Assembly (NCBI RefSeq): GCF_005876955.1
Contig: NZ_SSCL01000004.1
Location: forward strand, 62,001-126,000
Length of the DNA: 64,000 nucleotides
Reading direction: 5' to 3'
From: Sinomonas gamaensis
GTDB lineage: Bacteria > Actinomycetota > Actinomycetes > Actinomycetales > Micrococcaceae
Position 1 is the first letter of the stretch. Each line of letters begins with the position of its first letter. This document shows positions 7,889 through 15,593 of this stretch, piece after piece. The position numbers and the translations under genes were made by a program. Under the pieces are notes generated by a model. The model made no database searches and had not been told where the DNA came from. It was given only the letters and a program-made list of their open reading frames with translations.

Positions 7889-8833
7889 ATGAGCACCATC
7901 GATCTCCGCGGTCTGGTCCCCGCCCCCGTCACCCCCTTCACCCGCGACGGCGAGGTCGACGTCGACGCCATTCACCGCCTCGGCGCCTGGCTCGGCAGCG
8001 TCGACGGCGTCAAGGGCCTGGTGGTCCTCGGCCACGCTGGCGAAGGCACGTTCCTGACCCAGGCCGAGCAGGCCCTCGTCATCTCCTCATTCCGCGACGC
8101 GGTCGAGGGCAGGCTGCCGATCATTGCCGGCATCACCGGCGAGGGCAACAGGGTCGCCGCCGAAGAGGCGCAGCGCGCGGTCGACGCCGGTGCTTCCGCC
8201 GGCTTGGTCTACCCGTCCCACGGTTGGCTGCGGTTCGGCTACCAGCAGGGTGCCCCGCAGTCCCGCTACAAGGAGATCTACGAGAAGAGCGGGCTGCCGC
8301 TGATCCTGTTCCAGTACCCGGACGTCACCAAGGCCACCTACAACCTCGACACGCAGCTTGAGATCGCCGCTCAGGAGGGCGTGTTCGCCACGAAGAACGG
8401 CGTGCGGAACATGCGCCGCTGGGACACCGAGATCCCCGTGCTGCGTGCTGCCTTCCCCGACCTGCAGATCCTCACGTGCCATGACGAATACCTGCTGCAC
8501 ACCATGTTCGACGTCGACGGCGCGCTCGTCGGCTATGGCGGGCTTGCCCCCGAGCCGCTCGTCGAGCTCATCGCCGCTGGCAAGGCCAAGGACTACGTCA
8601 AGGCGCGGGAGGTCCACGATCGCCTGCTGCCGGTGACGAAGAACGTCTACCACCGCGGCTCGCACATGGAGGGCACGGTCGCGCTCAAGGAGGGCCTCGT
8701 GGCCCGCGGCATCCTCGAGCACGCCACCGTCCGCACCCCACTCCTGCCGCTCGCCCCCGGCGCGCACGACGAGATCGCCCTCGCCCTCGCCTCAGCCGGC
8801 CTCGGGCGCGTCAGCGCGCCTGCCCGCGCCTGA
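7889..8833 (+). CDS. Dihydrodipicolinate synthase/N-acetylneuraminate lyase superfamily aldolase or dehydratase
   Basis: 314 residues from the ATG at 7889, preceded by AAGGAG with good spacing; an upstream in-frame start would lie inside the operator. The TIM-barrel family pattern is present: PVTPF near the start, the Schiff-base lysine at about K169 in FATKNGV, and the proton-relay tyrosine Y143 in FQYP. The substrate loop reads GHAGEGTFLT instead of the GTTGE typical of true DapA, so lysine biosynthesis is unlikely. With a LacI regulator and an MFS carrier beside it, a catabolic 2-keto acid aldolase or dehydratase (sugar-acid breakdown) is the better guess. Confidence 0.87.
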   Translation: MSTIDLRGLVPAPVTPFTRDGEVDVDAIHRLGAWLGSVDGVKGLVVLGHAGEGTFLTQAEQALVISSFRDAVEGRLPIIAGITGEGNRVAAEEAQRAVDAGASAGLVYPSHGWLRFGYQQGAPQSRYKEIYEKSGLPLILFQYPDVTKATYNLDTQLEIAAQEGVFATKNGVRNMRRWDTEIPVLRAAFPDLQILTCHDEYLLHTMFDVDGALVGYGGLAPEPLVELIAAGKAKDYVKAREVHDRLLPVTKNVYHRGSHMEGTVALKEGLVARGILEHATVRTPLLPLAPGAHDEIALALASAGLGRVSAPARA

Positions 8834-8869
8834 GCCGGCCGCGCGGAGCCGGCTTGTAGCAGGAGTCCA

Positions 8870-8905
8870 GCGCACGACGGCGGGTGCCCGCCCGCCGTCG
8901 TGCGC
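8870..8905 (+). terminator. Hairpin terminator after the DapA-like gene
   Basis: 15-bp perfect stem GCGCACGACGGCGGG (8870-8884) with its complement at 8891-8905 and a TGCCCG loop, followed by a C/T-rich stretch. Its right arm CCCGCCGTCGTG recurs in the terminators at 6461 and 53363. Confidence 0.75.
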
Positions 8906-8980
8906 TCCCCCGAGCGGAAGCTCACTGGTGTTCAGAAGCTCGCTAGCATTCAATAGAGCCTCAACGACGAGGAAGCGCAC

Positions 8981-10297
8981 GTGATATCTATCATCAAGGG
9001 AGCCCCTACGGTGGGCACCGCCACAACTTATTCGCGCCGCGAGATCCGCTTCATTCTGACCTTCGCGCTGCTCGGCACGCTTTTCGACGGAGCGGAGCTG
9101 AATCTCATCGGCTACCCGCTCGTCTACATCTCCGGAAGCCTGCACGTCTCAACCATTGCGCTCATCACCGTCGCAACGGTCCAGGGATTCGCCTCGATTC
9201 TCGGCGGGTTCGTCTTCGGAACTCTCGGGGACACGTTGGGGCGCCGTCGCACGTTTGCGATTTCCGTCGTCGCCTTCGGCCTAGCCGCCCTTCTCGGTGG
9301 CCTCGCCGTCAATTACGAGACGTTCATGGCGACCCGCGTCCTTGCCGGTGTCGGCATGGGCGGCCTCTTCGGGCTCTCCTTTTCAATGTTCACGGAATGC
9401 TGGCAGACCGCAAAGCGCGGAACCATGGGCGGGATTATCCAGGCCATGTATTTCGCGGGGGAGATCCTCACCGAAGGCGTCATTTTCCTGTTCCTCACCC
9501 TCCTCGGCCACGACCTCGGGTGGCGTGCGGGGTACATGGCGATCGGTGTGGTGAGTACCGTCATCGGCTTCGCCTCGCTCAAGCTCCTGCCCGAATCGAA
9601 GCAGTGGCTCGCGTATCAGCAGCACCTCAAGGCCGGCACCCTTCCCGCGGAGCTGCGCCGCACCAAGGTTCCGGTTGTGGACATCTTCAAGCCCCAATTC
9701 GTGTTCGGCACGGTTCTGTTCATGGTCCTTTCGACGGCCATGTTCCTCACCACGAATTCCGTGGGCGCGTACCTCTCGACCTACCTGCTCACCACACAGA
9801 AGCTCTCCCTCGACACGGTCAGCCTCATCGTCCTGATCGGCTACGTTGCGACGATCATCGCCTACACGCTCACTGGCGTGATCTCCGACGCCCTACGCCG
9901 CAAGTACGCCTTCACCCTTGCCTCCGCCGTCGGGACGATCGGATTCGCCTGGTTCCTCTGGCTCCTGGTCACCGGCTCCGCCCACGTAGGGATCGACTTC
10001 TGGGCGTGGCCCACCTTCTGGGCGCTCATGCTCTGCGCCGGCGCGGCCGGAGGCTTCGGGGTGCTGGGCGTGTGGATGTCCGAGTTCTTCCCCACGCGCG
10101 TCCGCTCCACCGGCTCGAGCGCGAGCTACTACGTGGGCCGCGGCCTCGGCGCCGGCATCTTCCCGCTCTTCGCCCTCAGCCTCGCGGGAACTGTGCCGTT
10201 CGCACTGGCCCTCGGCATCATCGGGCCGGTCGCCGGGCTCGTGTTCTCGGTCATGGCACCGGACCGGACCGGCCGGGCCATCGCGGATCTCGAATAA
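8981..10297 (+). CDS. MFS transporter, metabolite:H+ symporter type
   Basis: 438 residues from a GTG at 8981 (GAGGAA 8 nt upstream); a second GTG at 9011 also has a good AAGGGAG site, so the first ten residues are uncertain. About twelve hydrophobic spans are visible. The MFS loop 2-3 signature is GTLGDTLGRRRTF, and FDGAELNLIG in helix 1 resembles the acidic helix-1 motif of the sugar-acid/aromatic-acid symporters. It follows the DapA-like gene after a terminator and probably imports that enzyme's substrate, although it may have its own promoter. Confidence 0.88.
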   Translation: MISIIKGAPTVGTATTYSRREIRFILTFALLGTLFDGAELNLIGYPLVYISGSLHVSTIALITVATVQGFASILGGFVFGTLGDTLGRRRTFAISVVAFGLAALLGGLAVNYETFMATRVLAGVGMGGLFGLSFSMFTECWQTAKRGTMGGIIQAMYFAGEILTEGVIFLFLTLLGHDLGWRAGYMAIGVVSTVIGFASLKLLPESKQWLAYQQHLKAGTLPAELRRTKVPVVDIFKPQFVFGTVLFMVLSTAMFLTTNSVGAYLSTYLLTTQKLSLDTVSLIVLIGYVATIIAYTLTGVISDALRRKYAFTLASAVGTIGFAWFLWLLVTGSAHVGIDFWAWPTFWALMLCAGAAGGFGVLGVWMSEFFPTRVRSTGSSASYYVGRGLGAGIFPLFALSLAGTVPFALALGIIGPVAGLVFSVMAPDRTGRAIADLE

Positions 10298-10381
10298 CCG
10301 CCGCTTTCGCAGCGAGCCGGTGCGCGGACAAAGTGTCCGGGCACCGGCTCTCTGGTGCCATCGCAGGCGTACCCTCGCCTT

Positions 10382-11038
10382 ATGGACGGCATTGGCACGG
10401 TGCTGACGCTCCTCAGCGGCCTCGCCTGGACGATTGTCTACGCCGAAGCGATCCGTGTCGGCTTCATGCAGCGCACTTACGCGATTCCCGCCGCGGCGCT
10501 CATGCTCAATATCGCGTGGGAATGGCTCTATTCCGTTCTGGACCTCTCCGGCGGCGGCAGCGTGCAGGGATACGTCAACCTTGTGTGGGCCTGTGCCGAC
10601 ATCGCGATTGTCTTCACGTTCTTCCGTTACGGATTCGCCGAATTCTCGGATCGAATCGGGCGGGGCACGTTTGTTGCGGGAGGGACCGGTTTGCTGGCGG
10701 CCTCAGTGGCGGTGCAGCTGTTGTTCCTCGCAGAATTCGGCCGGACAAACGGAGAGGTCTATTCGGCCTTCCTGCAGAACTTGCTCATGTCCGGCCTGTT
10801 CATCGCCATGTTCCTTGAACGGCGGGGCGCCCGCGGCCAGAGCCTGGTCATCGCCGTCGCCAAATGGCTGGGAACGCTGGCCCCAACCATCCAATTCGGC
10901 GTGTTCTCGAATTGGCCCTTTGTGCTCGGAATCGGACTCCTGTGCTCTGTTGTGGATCTGACGTACATCGGTCTGCTCTTGCGGGTGCGTGGGCGGGTCG
11001 CTCATGAATCGCCGACGAGGCGCAGCCAATTCGCATGA
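10382..11038 (+). CDS. Pyr4-like transmembrane terpene cyclase homologue
   Basis: 218 residues with about seven hydrophobic helices. The segment MLNIAWEWLYSV carries E47 in the N-x-x-W-E-x-x-Y arrangement of the fungal membrane terpene cyclases (Pyr4/PaxB family), and SVVDLTYIG near the C-terminus carries D192; these match in order and approximate spacing the two acidic residues reported essential in Pyr4 (E63 and D218). W70/D73 form a further conserved-looking pair. The start at 10382 places M just before helix 1; an in-frame start at 10355 is possible. Its stop overlaps the next ATG by 4 nt. No prenyltransferase or oxidase is nearby, so a cyclase reaction is inferred from family resemblance only, and bacterial members may do something else. 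Confidence 0.6.
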   Translation: MDGIGTVLTLLSGLAWTIVYAEAIRVGFMQRTYAIPAAALMLNIAWEWLYSVLDLSGGGSVQGYVNLVWACADIAIVFTFFRYGFAEFSDRIGRGTFVAGGTGLLAASVAVQLLFLAEFGRTNGEVYSAFLQNLLMSGLFIAMFLERRGARGQSLVIAVAKWLGTLAPTIQFGVFSNWPFVLGIGLLCSVVDLTYIGLLLRVRGRVAHESPTRRSQFA

Positions 11039-11439
11039 ACACGCTCACCCCCGTGCTGACAGTCAGAGGCGCCGCCCTGGCGGTTGAGTTCTACCAGCGC
11101 GCCCTCGGTGCCCGGGAGATTCACCGGAACACGTATCCGGACGGGCGAATCGTCGTCGAAATGGCCGTCGGAAACGCGCGGTTCAGGGTGGCCGACGAAG
11201 CGCCCGAGGCGTCCAATCTCAGCCCCGAGACGCTGGGCGGAACGACCGTCCGGCTCAACCTGCTCGTCCCGGATCCGGACGCATTCGGCGGACGCCTCGT
11301 CGCGGCCGGGGCCGTCGAGGTGGCCCCCATTGCGGATCAGTCGTACGGCCTGCGCCAAGGCCGGTTCGCGGACCCGTTCGGTCATCACTGGCTCATCGGC
11401 CGCCCGCTTGAGGGTGAAGCCGGCGACTGGGCCCGCTAA
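11035..11439 (+). CDS. VOC (glyoxalase/PhnB-like) family protein
   Basis: 134 residues, with two beta-alpha-beta-beta-beta modules starting TPVLTVRGAALAVEFYQRALGA and ending RFADPFGHHWLIGRP, typical of PhnB-like VOC proteins. Its ATG overlaps the stop of the terpene-cyclase-like gene (ATGA, 11035-11038), so the two are translationally coupled. VOC proteins include lyases, isomerases, dioxygenases and resistance proteins; the metal-ligand set here is incomplete by eye and no specific reaction is assigned. Confidence 0.85.
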   Translation: MNTLTPVLTVRGAALAVEFYQRALGAREIHRNTYPDGRIVVEMAVGNARFRVADEAPEASNLSPETLGGTTVRLNLLVPDPDAFGGRLVAAGAVEVAPIADQSYGLRQGRFADPFGHHWLIGRPLEGEAGDWAR

Positions 11440-11440
11440 C

Positions 11441-11535
11441 CGTCTCGGGTACAGAAACCCCCCCTTTTCTCCGTTTCAGGTACAGAAACCCCCCTTTCCC
11501 TCGTTTCAGGTACAGAAACTCGCCCTTTTTCTTCG
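11441..11535. repeat. Tandem array of ~31-nt units with core GTTTCAGGTACAGAAA, interrupted by the IS
   Basis: Units start at 11441 (CGTCTCGGGTACAGAAAC), 11472 (CGTTTCAGGTACAGAAAC) and 11502 (same), spaced 31 and 30 nt, each followed by a C/T tract. A fourth unit starts at 11534, is cut by the IS and resumes at 12934 (TTTCAGGTACAGAAAG). An inverted partner GTGTACCCGAGACGG lies at 12984-12998. Removing the IS and one target copy restores a continuous array. It sits in the gap after the VOC gene; function unknown. Confidence 0.7.
11521..11535. repeat. Target-site duplication, left copy (15 bp)
   Basis: CGCCCTTTTTCTTCG immediately precedes the left IS end and is identical to 12919-12933 after the right end. 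A 15-bp duplication is at the long end of the range known for the IS481 family. Confidence 0.8.
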
Positions 11536-12918
11536 TGTGATGTCTCAGGTGATCGTGGACGGTTGATGTCTCGTGTGAGTGTGGATGGTTCATGTCTCAC
11601 GTGAGTGTGGACGGTTTGGCGGCGCGGGGTGTTTGAGGCCGCTGCGGGGCACGAATCGGGTGCCCTTGGGGGGTCTGGGGTGGGTCAGGATCTGGGTGCC
11701 GTGCTGGTCGTAGAAAGCGATGGTGCGTTCGTCGTAGAGGACGCGCACGCGTTGGCCGGCCCAGGCCGTGCCGAGGAGGAAATGGCAGTTCAGGATCGTG
11801 ATGATCCCTTTGGGCCGGCTTCCGGTGCGGAGCGCGATCTCGGGCTCGGGCACCCGTGCGGCGGGCTCGGGCGGAGTCGGGGGCTCGGCGTTGGGGGTGC
11901 GGTCCCAGGCCTCCTGCGGGGTCAGGTGCAGGGCGCCGTGGGCCTGATGCTCGCGCTCGGTGTTGTAGTAGAGGTCGAAGGCGTCGATCTGGGCTTGCAG
12001 CTGGGCGAGGGTGGTGGCCTGCTCGGGCCGGGCGGAGAGGTACTTGAACAGGGTCTGGTGGAAGCGCTCGTTCTTGCCCTGGGTGGTGGGCTTGTGGGGC
12101 TTGCCGGTGATGGGTCTGGTGCCGAGGGATTCGAGGTAGGCCACCAGGGCCCCGCGGTATCCGCGCCGGGAGGGATTCAGTGCCAGGCCGTTGTCGGAGA
12201 GGAACTTCTGCGGGGCCCCGTGCCGGGCGACCGCGGTCCTGACCACGGCGATGGCGGCCTCGCTGGTCTCGCCCCGGGCCGCCAGGGAGGCCAGGGCCAG
12301 GCGTGAGTGGTCGTCGATGACCTGGAAGATCACGGCCTTGCGCCCCTCGGCCATGGGCCAGTCGGTCGCGTCGATCTGCCACAGCTCGTTCGGGGCGGCG
12401 GCGGCGAAGCGCTTGTAGGCCGAGCGGGGCTTCTTCTTCGGGGCCGGGACGACCTCCCCGGCGCGGGTGAAGATCCTGGCCAGGGTCGCCCTCGAGGGCG
12501 GGGCAAGGCCCCGGCGGCGCATCAGGGCCGCGACGCTCAGCGGCCCGCAGTCCTTGCCCTCGGCGGCGAGCTCGCGGCGGATCTTCACGGCCAGGGTCGC
12601 GAGGTCCTCGGGTGTCTGGGCGGGGTTCGTGGCCGGACGGTGCGAGCCCAGCTCCATCGCCGCCCACGTCCCCTCGGCAAGGGCCTTGGCGCGCACCTTG
12701 TAGAACCAGGACCTCGAGACCCCGTTCTCCCGGCAAAACCGCGCCACCGCCCCTCGGGGCGCGTTCTCGGGCCAGGAAGCCACCTTCAGACGGACCTGCG
12801 GATCAGGCTCATAGACGCTCATGAGCAGATCAGAACCGCCAAGTGTCCACGCACTCGTGAGACACACTGTCCACGATCACCTGAGACAGAAGTGTCCATT
12901 CAGTCCCGAGACTTCACA
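11536..12918 (-). mobile_element. IS481-like insertion sequence, 1383 bp, apparently complete
   Basis: Terminal inverted repeats read TGTGATGTCTCAGG at the left and, on the other strand, TGTGAAGTCTCGGG at the right. Each end carries three copies of a degenerate TGTCTC..GTGA..GTGGAC word; the best pair is the 20-bp perfect match at 11541-11560 and 12869-12888. The element is bounded by perfect 15-bp direct repeats and carries one intact transposase gene, so it looks recent and possibly active. It landed inside the tandem array between the VOC gene and the fructan regulator and breaks no gene. Confidence 0.85.
11590..12822 (-). CDS. IS481-family transposase (DDE/rve integrase fold)
   Basis: 410 residues from the ATG at 12822 (MSVYEPD); an in-frame upstream start would add 15 residues that fall in the terminal repeats. 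A helix-turn-helix comes first (APRGAVARFCRENGVSRSWF), then a second DNA-binding region, and then the catalytic triad: D in QIDATDW, D in FLSDNGLALN, and E in GKNERFHQTL. The stop codon lies within the left terminal repeat cluster. There is no frameshift, so it appears functional. Confidence 0.93.
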   Translation of the reverse strand: MSVYEPDPQVRLKVASWPENAPRGAVARFCRENGVSRSWFYKVRAKALAEGTWAAMELGSHRPATNPAQTPEDLATLAVKIRRELAAEGKDCGPLSVAALMRRRGLAPPSRATLARIFTRAGEVVPAPKKKPRSAYKRFAAAAPNELWQIDATDWPMAEGRKAVIFQVIDDHSRLALASLAARGETSEAAIAVVRTAVARHGAPQKFLSDNGLALNPSRRGYRGALVAYLESLGTRPITGKPHKPTTQGKNERFHQTLFKYLSARPEQATTLAQLQAQIDAFDLYYNTEREHQAHGALHLTPQEAWDRTPNAEPPTPPEPAARVPEPEIALRTGSRPKGIITILNCHFLLGTAWAGQRVRVLYDERTIAFYDQHGTQILTHPRPPKGTRFVPRSGLKHPAPPNRPHSRET

Positions 12919-12933
12919 CGCCCTTTTTCTTCG
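12919..12933. repeat. Target-site duplication, right copy (15 bp)
   Basis: Identical to 11521-11535 and directly abuts the right IS end at 12918. The next base resumes the interrupted tandem unit. Confidence 0.8.
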
Positions 12934-13005
12934 TTTCAGGTACAGAAAGTTGCGTACCCGAGGCGCTCATTCAGGGCGAGTTCGTGTACCCGAGACGGCC
13001 AGCCG

Positions 13006-13086
13006 CCCGACGTCGGCGGCAGGGGGCCCGACCTCGGCGGCAGGGGACCCGACGTGGGCGGCCGGGGACCCGACCTCGGCGGGGGG
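13006..13086. repeat. 21-bp tandem repeat, about four units, upstream of the fructan regulator
   Basis: Units begin CCCGAC at 13006, 13027, 13048 and 13069, an exact 21-bp period, with the pattern CCCGACNTNGGCGGCNGGGG. The array ends one base before the TTGACT hexamer at 13087. Twenty-one base pairs is two helical turns, so every unit faces the same side of the DNA. Confidence 0.8.
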
Positions 13087-13144
13087 TTGACTTTGCAAAA
13101 CGGTTTGCTTCACACTGTGAAGCACGACATACAAAACGTTTTGC
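13087..13144 (+). promoter_or_regulatory. Promoter region with three stacked palindromes for the fructan LacI regulator
   Basis: TTGACT at 13087-13092 resembles a -35 element. It is followed by a LacI-type site GCAAAACGGTTTGC (13095-13108), a 17-bp perfect palindrome GCTTCACACTGTGAAGC (13107-13123), and a second LacI-type site with perfect core CAAAACGTTTTG (13132-13143). The regulator's ATG is 17 nt further on. The two CG-centred sites are likely operators for the adjacent LacI protein, giving autoregulation; what binds the middle palindrome is unknown. Confidence 0.7.
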
Positions 13145-13160
13145 GAAAGAGGTGAGCGAG

Positions 13161-14177
13161 ATGGCCAAAGTCGGGATCCGCGACGTGTCGAAGGCCGCAG
13201 GCGTTTCCGTCACGACCGTCTCGCACGCCCTTAGCGACGCACACCAGTCCCGCGTCAGTCCCGAAACGCGCCAGCACGTCCGCGAGGTCGCGGCGCGTCT
13301 GGGCTACGCACCCAACCGGCTTGCGAGCGGCCTGCGCAACCAGCGCTCGTACTTGCTGGGCCTCGTGAGCGACGAGATCGCGAGCACCCCCTTCGCCGGC
13401 GAGATGATCCTCGGCGCGCAGGACGCAGCCTATGAGCGGGGATGGCTGCTGATGCTCGTGGACAGCGGCAGAAACCGGGCGCTTGAGGAGAAGCAGGTGA
13501 ACACCCTCCTCCAGCATCAGGTGGACGGCATCGTTTTCGCGAGGATGTACCACCAGCAGGCCGATGTTCCGGCTGGCACCACAGGGGTTCCTGTGGTGCT
13601 GCTGGACGCCTTCGATGCCGACGGGAGGTTCTCCTCGGTCGTGCCCGACGAAGTCGCGGCGGCACGCACCGCGGTAAAGGAACTGATCGATGCAGGGCAC
13701 CGGCGGATCGGCTTCATCAACAACAGGGACGGCATCCCCGCGGCCCTCGGGCGCCTTCAGGGTTACCGCAAAACCCTCGCCGAGGCGGGGATCGAGTACG
13801 ACGACGACCTCGTCACCCACGAGGTGCCAGAGGTTGGCGGTGGCCGCGCCGGGGCGCAGAAGCTCCTGGGCTTGGCCCAACGGCCCACGGCACTGTTCTG
13901 CTTCCACGACCGCCAAGCGTTCGGCGCCTACGAGGTCGCAGCGTCGAAGGGGCTCACCATCCCCGACGACCTGTCCGTGGTGAGCATCGACAACTTCGAG
14001 ATCATCGCGGACGGGCTCTGGCCGGGCCTGACCTCGGTAGCCCTCCCGCACTACGACATGGGCCGTTGGGCCGTCAGCCGACTCCTTGACGAGATCGAGA
14101 ATCCCGACGCCGAACCGGCCCAGATCCGCTTCGAGTGCCCGATCGTCCGACGAGGCTCGGTCGCACGGCCTCGTTGA
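13161..14177 (+). CDS. LacI-family regulator of the fructan/sucrose operon
   Basis: 338 residues from the ATG at 13161 (GAGGTGAG upstream). The helix-turn-helix and hinge read IRDVSKAAGVSVTTVSHALS and LGYAPNRLASGLR, followed by an effector domain (SYLLGLVSDEIASTPFAG, then HRRIGFINNRDG and IPDDLSVVSIDNFEI). The first gene of a rightward series ending in a GH32 hydrolase, it most likely senses a fructose-containing sugar or its phosphate and represses from the operators directly upstream. Confidence 0.93.
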   Translation: MAKVGIRDVSKAAGVSVTTVSHALSDAHQSRVSPETRQHVREVAARLGYAPNRLASGLRNQRSYLLGLVSDEIASTPFAGEMILGAQDAAYERGWLLMLVDSGRNRALEEKQVNTLLQHQVDGIVFARMYHQQADVPAGTTGVPVVLLDAFDADGRFSSVVPDEVAAARTAVKELIDAGHRRIGFINNRDGIPAALGRLQGYRKTLAEAGIEYDDDLVTHEVPEVGGGRAGAQKLLGLAQRPTALFCFHDRQAFGAYEVAASKGLTIPDDLSVVSIDNFEIIADGLWPGLTSVALPHYDMGRWAVSRLLDEIENPDAEPAQIRFECPIVRRGSVARPR

Positions 14178-14191
14178 GAGCACCAAGAAGG

Positions 14192-14223
14192 CCGGGTGCG
14201 GCTGCTGCAACAACCGCACCCGG
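14192..14223 (+). terminator. Hairpin between regulator and sugar-binding protein genes
   Basis: 10-bp perfect stem CCGGGTGCGG (14192-14201) and CCGCACCCGG (14214-14223) with a 12-nt loop, 15 nt after the regulator stop. It may terminate or attenuate the regulator message so that the binding-protein gene is separately controlled. Confidence 0.6.
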
Positions 14224-14292
14224 AAGGAACCACTCACCTCATCCATCCACGAAATTCGCCAGAAATTCGAAAGACAGAAGGAATTACGCGTT

Positions 14293-15591
14293 ATGAAAAC
14301 TGCGCTCAAGCGGGTCCTGGCTGCCAGTGTAGCTGCGGTCGCCATTGGCGGAAGCCTGGCCGCGTGCGGTTCGGGCAGCGGCAGCGGCGGCTCAGGCGAC
14401 GGCGCCAACGGCACGCTCACCCTGTGGACGCACAACGCCGGCAACGCAGCCGAACTTGCAGCAGACCAGTCGCTCGTCGACGCGTTCAACGCGAGCCAGA
14501 GCAAGGTGAAGATCAAGGTCCAGGCGTTCCCGCAGGACTCGTACAACAACTCGGTTGTCTCCGCGGCGGCGGCGCACAAGCTCCCGTGCCTCGTGGACAT
14601 CGACGAGCCGAATGTGCCGAACTGGGCCTGGTCGAAGTACCTTCAGCCGCTCAACCTCAGTGCGGACCTCTCGCAGAATCTGCCCTCGACCGTGGGCAAG
14701 TGGAACGGACAGACCTACTCCGTGGGCCTGTACGACGTCGCCTTGGCAATGTTCGCCCGCAAGTCCGACCTCCAAGCTGCAGGCGTCCGCGTTCCGACCG
14801 CAGAGAAGCCGTGGACCAAGGACGAGTTCAACTCCGCCCTCGCCTCGCTCAAGAAGCTCGGCAAGTGGGACTACCCGCTTGACCTCGGCACGGCAGGCAC
14901 CGGCGAATGGCTCCCGTACGCGTATTCGCCGCTCCTGCAGTCCTTCGGCGGAGACTTGATCAACCGCACGGACTACCAGACGGCCGACGGCGCGCTCAAC
15001 GGCGACAAGGCGGTGGCGTGGGCTCAGTGGTTCCGCGGGCTGGTCACGCAGGGCTACATGGCGCAGAAGAGCGGACAGGATTCCACCAAGGATTTCCTCA
15101 ACGGCAAGAGCGCGATCGTCTACACCGGGTCGTGGGCCGCGGATCAGGCCCGCAAGGCCCTCGGTGACGACCTTGTCGTCCTGCCGGTTCCGAACCTCGG
15201 AGCCGGGCCGAAGATCGGCGGCGGGTCCTGGCAGTGGGGCGTGACCACTGGCTGCCAGAATTCCCAGGCGGCGATGGACTTCCTGTCCTTCATGCTCAAG
15301 CCCGAGAACGTCGCCAAGGTTGCCTCGGCCACGGGCACGATTCCGGCCACGCAGGCCGCGGCAGCCCTCATGCCCGACTACGCGGCCAACGGCGCGGACA
15401 GCGTCTTCCGCGAATTCTCCAAGAGCTACGCGGTGATGCGGCCTGAGACGCCGGCGTACCCGTTCATCGCCACCGAATTCGGCAAGACGGTTCAGGACAT
15501 CCTCTCGGGCGGTGACGCGAAGTCCGCCCTGGACAAGGCGGTCAAGAACATCAATGACAACATCAAGTCGAACAACGGCTACAAGAGCTGA
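14293..15591 (+). CDS. Sugar ABC transporter substrate-binding lipoprotein (family 1)
   Basis: 432 residues from the ATG at 14293 (AAGGA 10 nt upstream). A signal peptide ends at the lipobox LAAC, followed by a Gly/Ser linker. The body has the family 1 features TLWTHNAGNAAELAADQSLVDAFN and, later, GKSAIVYTGSWAADQARK. Lipid-anchored capture of an oligosaccharide is the family role; linkage to a fructokinase-like kinase and GH32 suggests sucrose, kestose or short fructans. Confidence 0.93.
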   Translation: MKTALKRVLAASVAAVAIGGSLAACGSGSGSGGSGDGANGTLTLWTHNAGNAAELAADQSLVDAFNASQSKVKIKVQAFPQDSYNNSVVSAAAAHKLPCLVDIDEPNVPNWAWSKYLQPLNLSADLSQNLPSTVGKWNGQTYSVGLYDVALAMFARKSDLQAAGVRVPTAEKPWTKDEFNSALASLKKLGKWDYPLDLGTAGTGEWLPYAYSPLLQSFGGDLINRTDYQTADGALNGDKAVAWAQWFRGLVTQGYMAQKSGQDSTKDFLNGKSAIVYTGSWAADQARKALGDDLVVLPVPNLGAGPKIGGGSWQWGVTTGCQNSQAAMDFLSFMLKPENVAKVASATGTIPATQAAAALMPDYAANGADSVFREFSKSYAVMRPETPAYPFIATEFGKTVQDILSGGDAKSALDKAVKNINDNIKSNNGYKS

Positions 15592-15593
15592 TC

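Noticed and set aside
11441-12998. GTTTCAGGTACAGAAA array as a CRISPR
   Set aside because: Repeat core is short, spacing is C/T filler of 14-16 nt, only about four units and no cas genes.
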